The notes: generated by a model from the sequence alone, not told the origin. Shown: positions 18,474-27,105, numbered from the stretch's first letter. The stretch is DNA of 64,000 nucleotides from DASQEH01 sp963765725 (GCA_963765725.1 CAVXXI010000003.1:620001-684000), one strand, 5' to 3'. Program-made: numbers and translations.

Positions 18474-19639
18474 CGGTCTGGCGGGACCTCGTCGGCCAGT
18501 CCGAGCTGGTCCGCCAGCTGGAGGACGCGGTGCGCGGCGCCGAGCGGGCTCGCCAGGGTGAGCAGACCTCGTCGATGACGCATGCGTGGCTCTTCACGGG
18601 TCCACCAGGGTCGGGGAGGTCCAATGCCGCGCGTGCCTTCGCGGCCGCCCTGTTGTGCGAGCGCGGCGGCTGTGGAGAGTGCCTGTCCTGCCGGACCGCC
18701 CTGTCAGGGGCGCACGCCGACGTCACCATGGTCGTCACCGAGCAGACCGTGATCACGGTGGGGGTGGCACGTGAGACGGTGCGCCAGGCCGCCTTGTCGC
18801 CGGCCGGCTCCCGTTGGCAGGTCATGATCGTCGAGGATGCGGACCGCCTGCACGAGCGAGCCGCCGACGCGCTGCTGAAGAGCATCGAGGAGCCGCCGCC
18901 CCGCACCGTCTGGTTGCTGTGTGCGCCGACGGTCGAGGACGTCGCGCCGACGATCCGGTCGCGATGTCGCCCGCTGGTGCTCAGGACGCCGCCGATCGCC
19001 GACGTCGCAGCGCACCTCGTAGAACGAGACGGCGTCTCGGAGTCGGTGGCGATCTTCGCGGCGCGTGCGTCCCAGGGCCATATCGGCCGGGCGAGGGCCC
19101 TGGCCCTCGACGAGACGGCCCGCAACCGGCGGCGTGAGGTCATGCGCGTGCCCGCCCAGCTGTCCGACCTGGGGTCCTGCATGACGGCGGCTGCCAACCT
19201 GGTCGATGCCGCAGCCGAGGACGCCCAACCTCGCAGCCGGACCCTGGACGACCGCGAGGCCGCCGATCTCGACCTCGCCTACGGAGCCGGCACGCGCGGA
19301 GTCAAACCGACCGGCCTCGCGGCCGCTCACAAGGAGCTCGACCGCAACCAGAAGCAGCGTGCCCGCCGTTTCGTCCGGGACTCGATCGACCGGTCTCTTC
19401 TCGACCTCGCCTCGTTCTACCGAGACGTGGTCGCCCTTCAGCTGGGGTCGACGTCCGACCTGATCAACGAAGAGCTGCGGCAGGAGGTGGCTACGCTGGC
19501 GCAAGAGACGACGGGTGAGATGTCCGTCCGGCGACTCGACGCCATCTTCGCCGCGCGCGTCGCTCTGGAGGGCGAGGTGGCGCCGGTACTCGCGCTCGAG
19601 TCTTTGATGATCTCGCTGAGAGGTGCACTCGATGCGTAG
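18470..19639 (+). CDS. holB: DNA polymerase III subunit delta'
   Basis: A 389-residue clamp-loader subunit. It has WRDLVGQSELVRQLE at the N-terminus, then a degenerate P-loop GPPGSGRSNAAR in which the usual Lys is replaced, as expected for delta' which does not hydrolyse ATP. The four-Cys zinc module CERGGCGECLSC follows, and later IVEDADRLHERAADALLKSIEEPP and a sensor region APTVEDVAPTIRSRCR. The GTG start overlaps the tmk stop by four bases. The tmk-holB pairing is conserved across bacteria and suggests co-expression for DNA replication. Confidence 0.93.
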   Translation: MTVWRDLVGQSELVRQLEDAVRGAERARQGEQTSSMTHAWLFTGPPGSGRSNAARAFAAALLCERGGCGECLSCRTALSGAHADVTMVVTEQTVITVGVARETVRQAALSPAGSRWQVMIVEDADRLHERAADALLKSIEEPPPRTVWLLCAPTVEDVAPTIRSRCRPLVLRTPPIADVAAHLVERDGVSESVAIFAARASQGHIGRARALALDETARNRRREVMRVPAQLSDLGSCMTAAANLVDAAAEDAQPRSRTLDDREAADLDLAYGAGTRGVKPTGLAAAHKELDRNQKQRARRFVRDSIDRSLLDLASFYRDVVALQLGSTSDLINEELRQEVATLAQETTGEMSVRRLDAIFAARVALEGEVAPVLALESLMISLRGALDA

Positions 19640-19687
19640 CGGGGGCCACATCCGGGTCGACCGAGCGTCGGTAGCGGACGCGGGCGG

Positions 19688-21292
19688 ATGAGGTACCGGA
19701 GCGTAGCGGCGGTTGCTATCACGACCGCCTGTGGCATGGTGCTGGCCGGCTGTGGCGGCGCGGCACCCGTAGCCACCAAAGCGGCCTCCACCGCAGCCCC
19801 GACGTCACCGTCGTCCCCGACCACATCCGCGCCGGAGTCGAGTGCTCCTCCGTCCACCGCCAACGGCCATCTCCCGGCCGGTTTCGGCTCGGGACCCCCC
19901 GGACACGGCCTCGGCCGGTTCTACTCGCAGCAGGTGAAGTGGAAACCCTGCGGAGGCGGGGACAGCTGCGCCGACATCTGGGTGCCCCTCGACTACACCG
20001 CACCGAACGGACAGGCGATCACCCTCAAGGCCAAGCGGCAGCCGGCGGCTGACCCGTCTCGCAGGGTCGGCTCACTGTTCATCAACCCGGGCGGGCCCGG
20101 TGCATCGGGGATCGACTACCTAGACTCCGCCCCGTTCGACAAGGCCATCACCGACGTCTACGACGTCATCGGCTTCGACCCGCGCGGCGTCGGGAGAAGC
20201 ACGCCGCTCGACTGTCTGAGCGACTCGCAGATGGATGCGTATCTCGCCTCTGATCCGTCGCCGGACACCGCCGCCGAGGTCAGGCAGATGCAGGCGGATT
20301 GGACGCGTTACACGGATGGCTGTGCGGCGAGGTCCGGTCCGCTGCTGCAGCATGTGTCCACCGTCGAAGTGGCACGTGACCTTGACATTCTGCGGGCGCT
20401 GGTGGGTGATACGACGTTGCACTACTTCGGCGGCTCCTATGGCACGTACATCGGTGCAACCTACGCGGCTCTGTTTCCCAAGCGCGTAGGGCGGATGGTG
20501 CTCGATGGCGCTATCGATCCTCTCGCCAGCCCGCGGCGTACCGAGCTGAGCTCTGCACGAGGCTTCGAGACGGCTTTGACGGCCTATCTGCAGTACTGCG
20601 TCGGCGAGGGTGGCTGCCCGCTCGGCTCATCGGTTGCGACGGCTCGCTCCAACCTGGTCGCGTTCTTCAAGCAGTTGGACGCGTCTCCGCTACCCACGTC
20701 CAGCTCGCGGAAACTGACCGAGGGCCTTGGCTTCTACGGGGTCCTCGGAGCCCTCTACCTCCGCAGCTACTGGCCGTATCTCACCCAAGCATTGGTCCAG
20801 GCAGCTCACCATCAAGGAGATGGCCTGCTGAGTCTCGCAGACAGCTACAACTGGCGGAATCCCGATGGGACGTTCGCGAGCAGTGTCATCGAGATCCTTC
20901 CAGCAGTGAACTGCCTAGACCATCCAGAGCATGAGTCGGTTGCACAAATCGAAGCGGGCGAGGCCCGCTTCGACAAGATTTCTCCCGTGTTCGGCCCTGT
21001 CGCAGCGTGGTGGCCGTATGCATGCTCGAACTGGCCCGTGCCACGCATTCAGCCAGTGCCGGACTACTCGGCGAAGGGAGCGCCGCCCATCGTGGTCGTG
21101 GGAACGACCCGCGATCCGGCCACGCCATACCAGCAGGCCGTCAACCTTGCGCACGAGCTCGACTCCGGGGTGCTTCTCAGCAGAGATGGCGACGGCCACA
21201 CCGCCTACGATTCGGGCAACACCTGCATCCGGGATGCCGTCGACGCGTACCTCGCCGACGGGACTGTGCCGGCTGCCGGCACGATGTGCTGA
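19688..21292 (+). CDS. Secreted lipoprotein alpha/beta hydrolase (TAP-like peptidase family)
   Basis: A 534-residue protein with a lipoprotein signal ending in the lipobox L-A-G-C (Cys 22) and a Ser/Thr/Pro-rich linker. The alpha/beta hydrolase domain starts WIPLDYTAP-like (here VPLDYTAPNGQ) and shows the oxyanion stretch INPGGPGASG, DPRGVGRSTPLDC, and nucleophile GGSYG near residue 250. The C-terminal TAP-like domain carries VVGTTRDPATPYQQA (Asp) and SRDGDGHTAYDSGNTCI (His). This is the SlpD/SlpE tripeptidyl aminopeptidase-like family, acting on peptides outside the membrane. In many actinomycetes it follows holB and precedes this same tRNA-Thr. Confidence 0.85.
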   Translation: MRYRSVAAVAITTACGMVLAGCGGAAPVATKAASTAAPTSPSSPTTSAPESSAPPSTANGHLPAGFGSGPPGHGLGRFYSQQVKWKPCGGGDSCADIWVPLDYTAPNGQAITLKAKRQPAADPSRRVGSLFINPGGPGASGIDYLDSAPFDKAITDVYDVIGFDPRGVGRSTPLDCLSDSQMDAYLASDPSPDTAAEVRQMQADWTRYTDGCAARSGPLLQHVSTVEVARDLDILRALVGDTTLHYFGGSYGTYIGATYAALFPKRVGRMVLDGAIDPLASPRRTELSSARGFETALTAYLQYCVGEGGCPLGSSVATARSNLVAFFKQLDASPLPTSSSRKLTEGLGFYGVLGALYLRSYWPYLTQALVQAAHHQGDGLLSLADSYNWRNPDGTFASSVIEILPAVNCLDHPEHESVAQIEAGEARFDKISPVFGPVAAWWPYACSNWPVPRIQPVPDYSAKGAPPIVVVGTTRDPATPYQQAVNLAHELDSGVLLSRDGDGHTAYDSGNTCIRDAVDAYLADGTVPAAGTMC

Positions 21293-21378
21293 CCCTGCGA
21301 TGTGGCCGAACCCTGATTTGAGCGGGTGGACGACCGCAAGGTATCGTCTCGCGTTGGTCCGCCGGAGCCCTGGACCGC

Positions 21379-21454
21379 GCCGCCTTAGCTCAGTCGGTAG
21401 AGCGTCTCACTCGTAATGAGAAGGTCGTCGGTTCGATTCCGACAGGCGGCTCCA
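21379..21454 (+). tRNA. tRNA-Thr (anticodon CGU)
   Basis: A complete cloverleaf: acceptor GCCGCCU / AGGCGGC, D arm GCUC-AGUCGGUA-GAGC, anticodon stem UCUCA / UGAGA with loop CUCGUAA (anticodon CGU at 21412-21414), T arm GUCGG-UUCGAUU-CCGAC, discriminator U and encoded CCA. It reads ACG codons. Its 3' half is duplicated imperfectly 3 kb and 6.6 kb downstream, making it a likely integration target. Confidence 0.97.
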
Positions 21455-21776
21455 CGAAATGGAGTGCTGACCTCGACAGGTGGCCTAGAGTCAATCGCCA
21501 GGTACGGCGAAGGAGCCGGGGAATGTGCCAAATTTGTGCCAACCGGTAGACGAAGGACGGGGTCGAGCCGAGCCGGAGGGCAGGACCGGGTAGGTCACCA
21601 GGCGTCGCAGGACCGACGTCATCGGCGAGTCATCGCAACACTCTGAGAGCCGCGAATCTGGGACTTGGGACCGAAGTTAGCCGTCCATCAAGTAGCTGGC
21701 TGCGACTCGTTTCCCGTGGATCGTGGCGATGCGCGCTTCCTTGCGCGCCAGTTCATAGAGATTGAGACTTGGGGAT
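21455..21776 (+). other. Intergenic stretch after tRNA-Thr; no supported gene
   Basis: No convincing coding region is seen. Near the tRNA there is GTGCCAAATTTGTGCCAA, two copies of TGTGCCAA separated by a short A/T stretch. Reading the minus strand near 21690-21760 gives a short open stretch ending LYELARKEARIATIHGKRV, which could be the end of a degraded gene; I do not recognise it. The base composition is less G+C rich than in the core genes to the left. Confidence 0.5.
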
Positions 21777-23120
21777 ATGAGCGTGCCCGAGACCCGCTAT
21801 GCGCGCAGCGCAGACGTCGCCATCGCCTATCAGGTCGTTGGTGAGGGCCCGTTCGACGTGGTCCTGACCCCCGGCAGCGTCTCCCACGTGGAGCTGTACT
21901 GGGACATCGAGGGCGTAGCTGCTTTGCTGCGGGCTCTGGCCGAGCATGCGCGCGTGATCTTTTTTGACAAGCGCGGCACGGGCCTTTCTGATCGGATGGC
22001 AGGGGCGCCGACGCTGGATGAGCGCAGTGATGACATCCGGGCGGTGATGGATGCAGCGGGTTCCGATCGCGCGGCGCTGTTCGGCGTATCTGAGGGGGTG
22101 CCAATGAGCGTGGTGTTCGCCGCGACCCATCCCGAGCGTGTGTCCGCGCTGGTGCTCTACGGGGGACGTGCGCGAGAGCAATGGGCACGGGACTATCCGT
22201 TCGGTTCGACCGAGCGTGAGAGCCGGAAGGAGACCGAGGAGGTGCTGGACGGGTTCGTCACTCCTGGAGGCCTCGAAGAGATGGTGCGCAGCGGTCTCCC
22301 ATCCGCAGGTGAGGACGAGCTGCGGGCATGGGCGCGGGTGTTCCGCTATGGCGCCAGCCCATCGTCCCTGGAGGCACTGGATCGGTTGAACATGGCGATT
22401 GACGTGCGCAGCGTGCTGCCAGTCGTAAGGACCCCTACCCTGGTGGTGCATCAGCGTGATGATCCGTGGGTGCGAGTGGAGCACGGCCGATACCTGGCTG
22501 AGCACATCCCCGGAGCGGCGTACGCGGAACTGGACGGCGACGCGCACATCCCATCCACTGCTTTTGTTCCCCGGCTGTTGTCACAGGTGGTGCCCTTTCT
22601 CCAGGACGCGGCCAACCAGGGGGCACCGGAGCCGGACAAGGTACTCGTGACGGTGTTGTTCTCCGACATCGTCGGGTCCACCTCCATGGCTGCCGAGCTG
22701 GGCGACACCCGTTGGCGGCAACTGCTGGGCGAGCACCACGCATCTGTCCGCCGGCAGCTCACACGGTTCCGCGGTGTCGAGATCGACACCGCCGGTGATG
22801 GGTTCTTCGCCCGCTTCGACGGGCCGGCGCGGGCGATACGCTGCGCTCAGGCGATCCGGGACGCGGTCGAGGAGATCGGTCTGCAGGTTCGACTGGGGCT
22901 GCACACGGGCGAGTGCGAGGTCCTGGACGGCAAGGTCGCGGGAATCGCGGTCGCGATCGGTGCTCGGGTTTCGGCGCATGCTGCTGCTGGCGAAGTACTG
23001 GTCTCGCAAACCGTGAAAGATCTGGTCGCCGGGTCGGGCATCGCCTTCGATGATCGTGGCGCAGCGGACTTGAAGGGTGTGCCGGGGAAGTGGCAGCTGT
23101 ACGCCGTGAGCCCGTCCTGA
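21777..23120 (+). CDS. Alpha/beta hydrolase-class III adenylate/guanylate cyclase fusion
   Basis: A 447-residue two-domain protein. Residues ~5-285 are an alpha/beta hydrolase (FDKRGTGLSDR, nucleophile elbow GVSEGVP, late His in GDAHIPS). Residues ~290-447 are a class III cyclase: VTVLFSDIVGSTSM with metal Asp ~297, and DTAGDGFFARFDG with metal Asp ~341. The transition-state motif usually N-x-x-x-R is A-I-G-A-R, so the Arg is kept but the Asn is replaced. ATP versus GTP specificity cannot be read. Such fusions are frequent in actinobacteria and may sense a small ligand through the hydrolase part. GGGG precedes the ATG; an in-frame TTG lies five codons upstream. Confidence 0.83.
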   Translation: MSVPETRYARSADVAIAYQVVGEGPFDVVLTPGSVSHVELYWDIEGVAALLRALAEHARVIFFDKRGTGLSDRMAGAPTLDERSDDIRAVMDAAGSDRAALFGVSEGVPMSVVFAATHPERVSALVLYGGRAREQWARDYPFGSTERESRKETEEVLDGFVTPGGLEEMVRSGLPSAGEDELRAWARVFRYGASPSSLEALDRLNMAIDVRSVLPVVRTPTLVVHQRDDPWVRVEHGRYLAEHIPGAAYAELDGDAHIPSTAFVPRLLSQVVPFLQDAANQGAPEPDKVLVTVLFSDIVGSTSMAAELGDTRWRQLLGEHHASVRRQLTRFRGVEIDTAGDGFFARFDGPARAIRCAQAIRDAVEEIGLQVRLGLHTGECEVLDGKVAGIAVAIGARVSAHAAAGEVLVSQTVKDLVAGSGIAFDDRGAADLKGVPGKWQLYAVSPS

Positions 23121-23334
23121 CCCCCGCCTGAACGACGAACTGGACGCTCCGAGTCGCGAGTACCGTCCGTCGGGACCTAACGGACCGCGCAGCGGCCTGT
23201 TGCCGGGACTGCCCGGTGCATTGGCACCCTCATGGAATCAGCGGAGACCCAGGCTGCGTGTCAGCGCGAGCATTCGGGTACTGGGCGCCCATCAGCATCC
23301 GCTGGCACACCTGACCGTTGCCCAAGGAGGAGCC

Positions 23335-24309
23335 ATGTCACCGATCGATCCCGCACGTGAGCCAATCCGTGTGAGCCGACGCCGCGCGCTCGCCGTCGGC
23401 GGCGGAGTTGCCGGAGTCTTCCTGGCAGGCACGGCTCCCTTCACGGGGGCAGATGCCGCCGTCGAGCGTCACGAGTCCAAGGTTGGCGGGCTGCCCGCGG
23501 ATCGGATCCAGAAGATCGTGCAGGCGGAGGGCACGGTGACAGACGGCGTGCTGAGCATTGACCTCTCCCGTGATGACATCGGCGACGTACAGGGCCCACT
23601 CGGGGTCACCTTCACCCCAGCCTTCGAGGTCGATGGAACCTTGACGTTTCAGCCGCTGAAGGGTGGCCGAGCGTTTTTCAACGGCGACCTTGCGCTGAAG
23701 GCTGAGGAAACCAACCGTGTGATCGACGCGATCCTCGCCAACGGCTTAGTCTTCCAGGCCTTCCATCAGCACTATGACCAGATGAAGCCTCAGATCTGGT
23801 TCATCCACTGGCGCGGAACCGGCGAGGCGTTGCACCTGGCCCGGGCCGTTCACAATGTGCTGAAGGCGACGTCCATACCGCTGCCGCAGACGATGCCGAA
23901 GCACCCCACGACGCCCTTGGATGCTGATCGCCTGGGCAAGATCTTGGGCGGCGACGCTATGGTCGGCGAGGAGGGTGTCGTCAGCGTCGAGGTCACCCGC
24001 ACAGACACCATTCACATCGACAAGATTCGCGTCTCGCCGGAAGCCAACATCTCCACGATGGTCGAGTTCAAGCCCCTCGACAGACACGGCGCGACCGCAG
24101 CCGCAGCGCCCGACTTCTCCATGACGAGCCAAGAGGTCGAGCCCGTCATCAGACTCATGCGTCATCTGGACTGGCACGTCGGGTGCCTCTATAACCAGGA
24201 GACGAGCGAGCGTCCTCAGCTCTACTTCGCCCACATGCTCAAGAAGGGTGACCCCTACGAGCTCGCGAGAGAGATTCGCAAGGGCCTCGATCGAACCAAC
24301 GCCGGCTGA
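23335..24309 (+). CDS. DUF1259 (LppY/LpqO-like) exported protein
   Basis: A 324-residue protein with a twin-arginine-like signal (SRRRALAVGGGVAGVFLAG), then two repeats of the DUF1259 module. The first contains GVTFTPAFEVDGTLTFQPL, the second VRVSPEANISTMVEFKPL-like sequence, each followed by a conserved histidine region (VFQAFHQHYDQMKPQIWFIHWRGTGEA; HLDWHVGCLYNQETSERPQLYF). Mycobacterial relatives are lipoproteins LppY/LpqO of unknown function. Export by Tat would suggest a folded or cofactor-bound protein; this is inference. A perfect AAGGAGG lies before the ATG and settles the start. Confidence 0.8.
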   Translation: MSPIDPAREPIRVSRRRALAVGGGVAGVFLAGTAPFTGADAAVERHESKVGGLPADRIQKIVQAEGTVTDGVLSIDLSRDDIGDVQGPLGVTFTPAFEVDGTLTFQPLKGGRAFFNGDLALKAEETNRVIDAILANGLVFQAFHQHYDQMKPQIWFIHWRGTGEALHLARAVHNVLKATSIPLPQTMPKHPTTPLDADRLGKILGGDAMVGEEGVVSVEVTRTDTIHIDKIRVSPEANISTMVEFKPLDRHGATAAAAPDFSMTSQEVEPVIRLMRHLDWHVGCLYNQETSERPQLYFAHMLKKGDPYELAREIRKGLDRTNAG

Positions 24310-24367
24310 TCGGACGGCCCTTCCGCAGCCGCCTCGGGCGCAACCGCGTTCCAACCGCCGGATCGGG

Positions 24368-24414
24368 CTCGCAGTGAGAAGGTCGTCGGTTCGAGGCCGA
24401 CAAGCGGCTCCACG
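24368..24414 (+). repeat. Imperfect 47-base copy of the tRNA-Thr 3' half (att-like scar)
   Basis: Matches the tRNA-Thr sequence from anticodon loop through CCA (21410-21456) at 42 of 47 positions, including 20 identical bases in a row at 24375-24394. It has no 5' half and cannot be a tRNA. A direct repeat of a tRNA 3' end is what site-specific integration leaves at the far end of an element. The interval carries no integrase gene. Confidence 0.75.
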
Positions 24415-24516
24415 CGGAATAGTTGCGGGACCTTTGCACCAACGCTGAGTCGTCGGGCTCCGTACTGGACACCCCTGTTCGTCGCAAGGTGGAGTTGCCG
24501 GTAGAACTTATGCACT

Positions 24517-24522
24517 TAGTCT
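24517..24522 (+). promoter_or_regulatory. Leaderless -10 element (TAGTCT) of the ABM-domain gene
   Basis: TAGTCT is followed by six bases and then the GTG start, with no Shine-Dalgarno sequence. Confidence 0.5.
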
Positions 24523-24528
24523 GGTGCC

Positions 24529-24837
24529 GTGTATGTGTCTGTGTCGCGGCTGCGTATCGATCCTGACCGCTCGGATGAACTGGTGGAGGCTTTTCGGGGA
24601 CGTGCCGGACTAGTGGAGTCGCATCCGGGCTTCGTCGACCTGCAAGTGTGGCGATCGGATCGCGATCACGGCGAGGTCCTGATGGTCAGCCGATGGACTG
24701 ACCGGGATGCGTTCAAGGCGTACATGAAAGGTGCCGACCATCGGGAATCCCATGACCGGGTCGACCCTGACCTGAGGCGAGCAATCCGGCTTGAACGGCT
24801 TGAGCACCTGCACACCTACGAGGTTGTGGCGGAGTGA
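24529..24837 (+). CDS. Antibiotic biosynthesis monooxygenase (ABM)-domain protein
   Basis: A 102-residue ferredoxin-like fold protein. It starts YVSVSRLRIDPDRSDELVEAF, then GLVESHPGFVDLQVWRSDRD and MVSRWTDRDAFKAYM. The H-P-G-F-x-x-L-x-V-W and [SV]-x-W-x-D-x-x-A-F-x-x-[YW] pattern is that of ABM/HmoA-type monomer proteins, which act as small cofactor-free oxygenases or heme-degrading enzymes. The substrate is unknown. The stop overlaps the next gene (GTGA), so both are one transcript. Confidence 0.78.
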   Translation: MYVSVSRLRIDPDRSDELVEAFRGRAGLVESHPGFVDLQVWRSDRDHGEVLMVSRWTDRDAFKAYMKGADHRESHDRVDPDLRRAIRLERLEHLHTYEVVAE

Positions 24838-25262
24838 ACCAGCGCGCGATAGAGCCCCCGGGTGGCGAGGCGCCGCCCTCGGTGGCATGGCTGGACGGGG
24901 ACGAGCCGCTCGACCTCGTCGAGCTGTCGACGGAGATCTGCCATCGCTACCGCGACGAGTTTCCTGATGAGGAGGAACGCTATGGCCCAGCCGGCGTCTC
25001 CTGGTGCATCCATGACAACCAGTGGCTGCTCAGTTGGGCCGCCGAGTCGATGACTGACTACCTCGACATGCACGCCGAGGTGCAATGGTTGGCGAGCGTG
25101 CTCGAGGCTCGGGGTTTTCCGCTGGACCGGTTGTGTCGAGATCTGGAGATCGCTGCCGAAGTCGTGCTCAATCAGGTGTGCAGCACCGTGGGGAAGCAAC
25201 TCTCGGGCGTACTGGTCGACGCCGCCGAGTTCGTCCGATCTCGGGGGACGTTTCTCGGCTGA
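24834..25262 (+). CDS. Conserved actinobacterial protein of unknown function
   Basis: A 142-residue soluble, acidic, mostly helical protein. Recognisable stretches are EICHRYRDEFPDEEERYG, GVSWCIHDNQWLLSWA and VQWLASVLEARGFPLDRL. The end is helical (LEIAAEVVLNQV). I do not recognise a named domain. The layout, with two Cys and a W-C-x-H-D-N-Q motif, recalls helical proteins that form small regulatory or sensor bundles, but no function can be given. It is translationally coupled to the ABM-domain gene, so a shared role is plausible. Confidence 0.65.
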   Translation: MNQRAIEPPGGEAPPSVAWLDGDEPLDLVELSTEICHRYRDEFPDEEERYGPAGVSWCIHDNQWLLSWAAESMTDYLDMHAEVQWLASVLEARGFPLDRLCRDLEIAAEVVLNQVCSTVGKQLSGVLVDAAEFVRSRGTFLG

Positions 25263-25288
25263 CACCTGTGTGTGCTTGTGTGCGCTGA

Positions 25289-25680
25289 CCCTCGTCCGAA
25301 GATGCGCCAGCCACCTCCGTTCGGGATCCGGCCGAGCTTCTTGATGTCCACGTGCACCAGCTCGCCTGGCGCGGCGGCTTCATAGCGCAGCGGCGTGGGC
25401 TTACGGATCGGGAGGCCGGTGGCCCGATCAAGATGCGCGAGCAGCGGCATCCGGTACCGCTGCAACACCCTGCCGACCGTCGAGCGGGGCACGTTCAAGT
25501 GGTAGCCGATGCGGTGCGGGCCCCAACGCCGGCAGTACCGCAACTTCACGATCCGACGCTCAAGCCGAGTCGGGGTCTTGGTAGGGCTCGACCCAGGACG
25601 CGACGAGCGGTCCGTCATCGGCAACCCTGCACGCAGCCGGCCAACCCACTCGAAGCGGTGGCCGGTGAACACGGAACGTC
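25289..25680 (-). pseudogene. IS481-family transposase remnant
   Basis: A decayed fragment of an IS481-type DDE transposase. Visible parts are TDRSSRPGSSPTKTP, the helix-turn-helix region KLRYCRRWGPHRIGYHLNVP followed by STVGRVLQRY, then HLDRATGLP and ELVHVDIKKLGRIPNGGGWR, which includes the first catalytic Asp. The N-terminal HTH and everything after GGGWRIFGRG (the other two acidic residues) are missing. The sequence before the fragment runs into a purine-rich tract rather than an inverted repeat. No terminal repeats or target-site duplication were seen. It marks past mobile activity in this accessory region. Confidence 0.8.
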
Positions 25681-25711
25681 CGCGGCGGCGGAGGCAGCGG
25701 CACAACGAAGC

Positions 25712-25772
25712 GGAGCGAGGGAAAGGAAGGGGGAAAGAGAGGAAGTGAAGGGGGGGAAGTAGGAGAGAAGGG
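25712..25772 (+). repeat. Purine-rich tract
   Basis: About 60 bases made almost only of G and A on the plus strand (for example GGGAAAGAGAGGAAG), next to the transposase remnant. It is unlike the surrounding composition and encodes nothing supportable. Such tracts can form triplex or slipped structures; this is inference. Confidence 0.6.
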
Positions 25773-26081
25773 TTCACAACTGGGGGAATACACTAGGCGG
25801 GCGACTCTCGTTTCCATACAACGCATGGGAGGTTGTATTCCGTCGAGAACGCACGCCGTCAACTCGCCGTACACAGAAAGTGCCGGGCACTACTCTGGCC
25901 GCGATGGCGGGGCCCCCGGCGTGGCTGTCAGAGCTGCGTCGGTCCCCGATTCGCCAACTTGGAACTAGCAGTTCGTTCCACCATTGGCCCACTCTGTCCC
26001 AGGGGCACAGATGGCGAATCCGGCCGTCAGGGTTCGGACCTCGGAGAGTCTGACTCCACCTTGGCTCAATGTCTCAGCCAT
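25773..26081. other. Intergenic stretch; nothing recognisable
   Basis: About 310 bases of lower G+C than average, between the purine tract and the hairpin behind the PRC-barrel gene. I see no credible reading frame, RNA or inverted repeat. It may be degraded mobile-element sequence. Confidence 0.4.
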
Positions 26082-26111
26082 AGCCCCGCCACCTTGGGTG
26101 GTGGCGGGGCT
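26082..26111 (-). terminator. Strong hairpin terminator for the PRC-barrel/DUF2382 gene
   Basis: A perfect 12-bp stem AGCCCCGCCACC / GGTGGCGGGGCT with a six-base loop, located 20 bases past the stop of the minus-strand gene. There is no T-run, as is common in high-GC actinomycetes. Confidence 0.75.
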
Positions 26112-26130
26112 TGGCCGGGGGTGGTGGGTG

Positions 26131-26997
26131 TTAGCGGATGGTGTCGTCGCCGGTGCTGGTGGTGTTGGTGGTGTTGAGGTCGGTGTCGGTGTCGATGCGT
26201 TCCTTGCGGACCTGTTCGGTGACGGTCTGTTGCTCGGTGGTCTGCTGGGTGCCGAGGCGGACCCGTTCGACGGGCTCGACGGTCTTCTCGATGACGGGGG
26301 TCTCTTCGTGCAGGACGACCTCGTGTTCTTCTTCGGAGATGTCGGGGCCGGAGGTGGCGTCGCCGATGTTGGCGTCGGTGATGGGCTCGCGCTCGACGAC
26401 GACTTCCTCGCGGGTGACCGGGACCGTCTGGGTGACGTTCTCGGTGACGACGTACTTACGCAGTCGGGCCCGGCCGGCCTCGCGGCGTGAGGTGCCGACG
26501 TTGACCCGCTCCTCGGACAGGGTCATGGCGTCGTCGGTGGTGGGACCCGACGTGTCATAGCCCTCAGTACCCGTCCCGGTGGTGGTGTCGGCGTACCCGG
26601 TACCCGTCCCGGTGGTCGGTGTCGGCGTACCGGTGCCGGTGCCGGTGCCGGTGCCGGTGGTGGTGGTGTCGTAGTCGGTGTCGGTGTAGCCGACGCCGTA
26701 GTAGGCGTACAGCTCACGCTCCTCGTCGGGCGACAGGTGCCCGTCGGCGGCCACGTTCGGGGCGCCCTTGACCTTGTTCTTGTCGTAGGGGACGGTGAGC
26801 CGCTCACCGGAGAACGACGCCTCCGAGAGCGGGATGAAGCTCTCGTTGGTGCCGAACAGGCCGGTGTTGACCGTCACCCACGCAGGCTGACCGGTCTGGT
26901 CATCCAGGTAGACCTGCCCGACGCTCCCGATCTTGCTTCCGTCTGAGCCGTACGCGTCACTGCCCGCGACCTGGTCGATCTGACCCTGATCAAGCAT
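26131..26997 (-). CDS. PRC-barrel and DUF2382 domain protein
   Basis: A 288-residue protein. The PRC-barrel domain (about residues 1-75) has GSKIGSVGQVYLDDQTGQPAW and FIPLSEASFSGERLTVPY. A low-complexity linker follows, made of Gly-Thr and Pro-Thr repeats encoded by CCGGTG hexamers (around 26570-26660). DUF2382 then begins MTLSEERVNVGT and contains RKYVVTENVTQTVPV and EEHEVVLHEETPVIEKTVEPVERVRLG. These proteins are common in stress-tolerant actinobacteria and cyanobacteria; the molecular role is unknown. AGAGAGGA lies eight bases before the ATG. It is divergent from a membrane-protein gene and is probably stress-regulated. Confidence 0.85.
   Translation of the reverse strand: MLDQGQIDQVAGSDAYGSDGSKIGSVGQVYLDDQTGQPAWVTVNTGLFGTNESFIPLSEASFSGERLTVPYDKNKVKGAPNVAADGHLSPDEERELYAYYGVGYTDTDYDTTTTGTGTGTGTGTPTPTTGTGTGYADTTTGTGTEGYDTSGPTTDDAMTLSEERVNVGTSRREAGRARLRKYVVTENVTQTVPVTREEVVVEREPITDANIGDATSGPDISEEEHEVVLHEETPVIEKTVEPVERVRLGTQQTTEQQTVTEQVRKERIDTDTDLNTTNTTSTGDDTIR
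26630..26659 (+). repeat. (CCGGTG)5 hexanucleotide repeat inside the PRC/DUF2382 gene
   Basis: Five perfect tandem copies encode a Gly-Thr run on the minus strand. Just beside it, about 31 bases are nearly duplicated (26568-26595 and 26600-26630). Gain or loss of hexamers would change linker length without breaking the frame. Confidence 0.85.
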
Positions 26998-27038
26998 GAA
27001 GTAGTTCCTCTCTAGAGGACGAGTGGGATGTTGTAGAG

Positions 27039-27053
27039 CTTGTTCCCGACAAG
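27039..27053. promoter_or_regulatory. Inverted repeat CTTGT-N5-ACAAG in the divergent promoter region
   Basis: A perfect 5-bp inverted repeat about 40 bases upstream of the PRC-barrel start. It could be an operator for that gene. No known regulator consensus is recognised. Confidence 0.35.
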
Positions 27054-27105
27054 AGCCGGTACGAACTTCTGCGGACTCCGAAGTCCCAGCTGCATAACTT
27101 TCAGG

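Noticed and set aside
21416..21646. Small plus-strand frame beginning inside tRNA-Thr
   Set aside because: It overlaps the tRNA and has random-looking composition with no ribosome-binding site.
24368..24414. Second tRNA gene
   Set aside because: Only the 3' half is present, and the anticodon-loop positions are changed; it is better explained as an integration scar.
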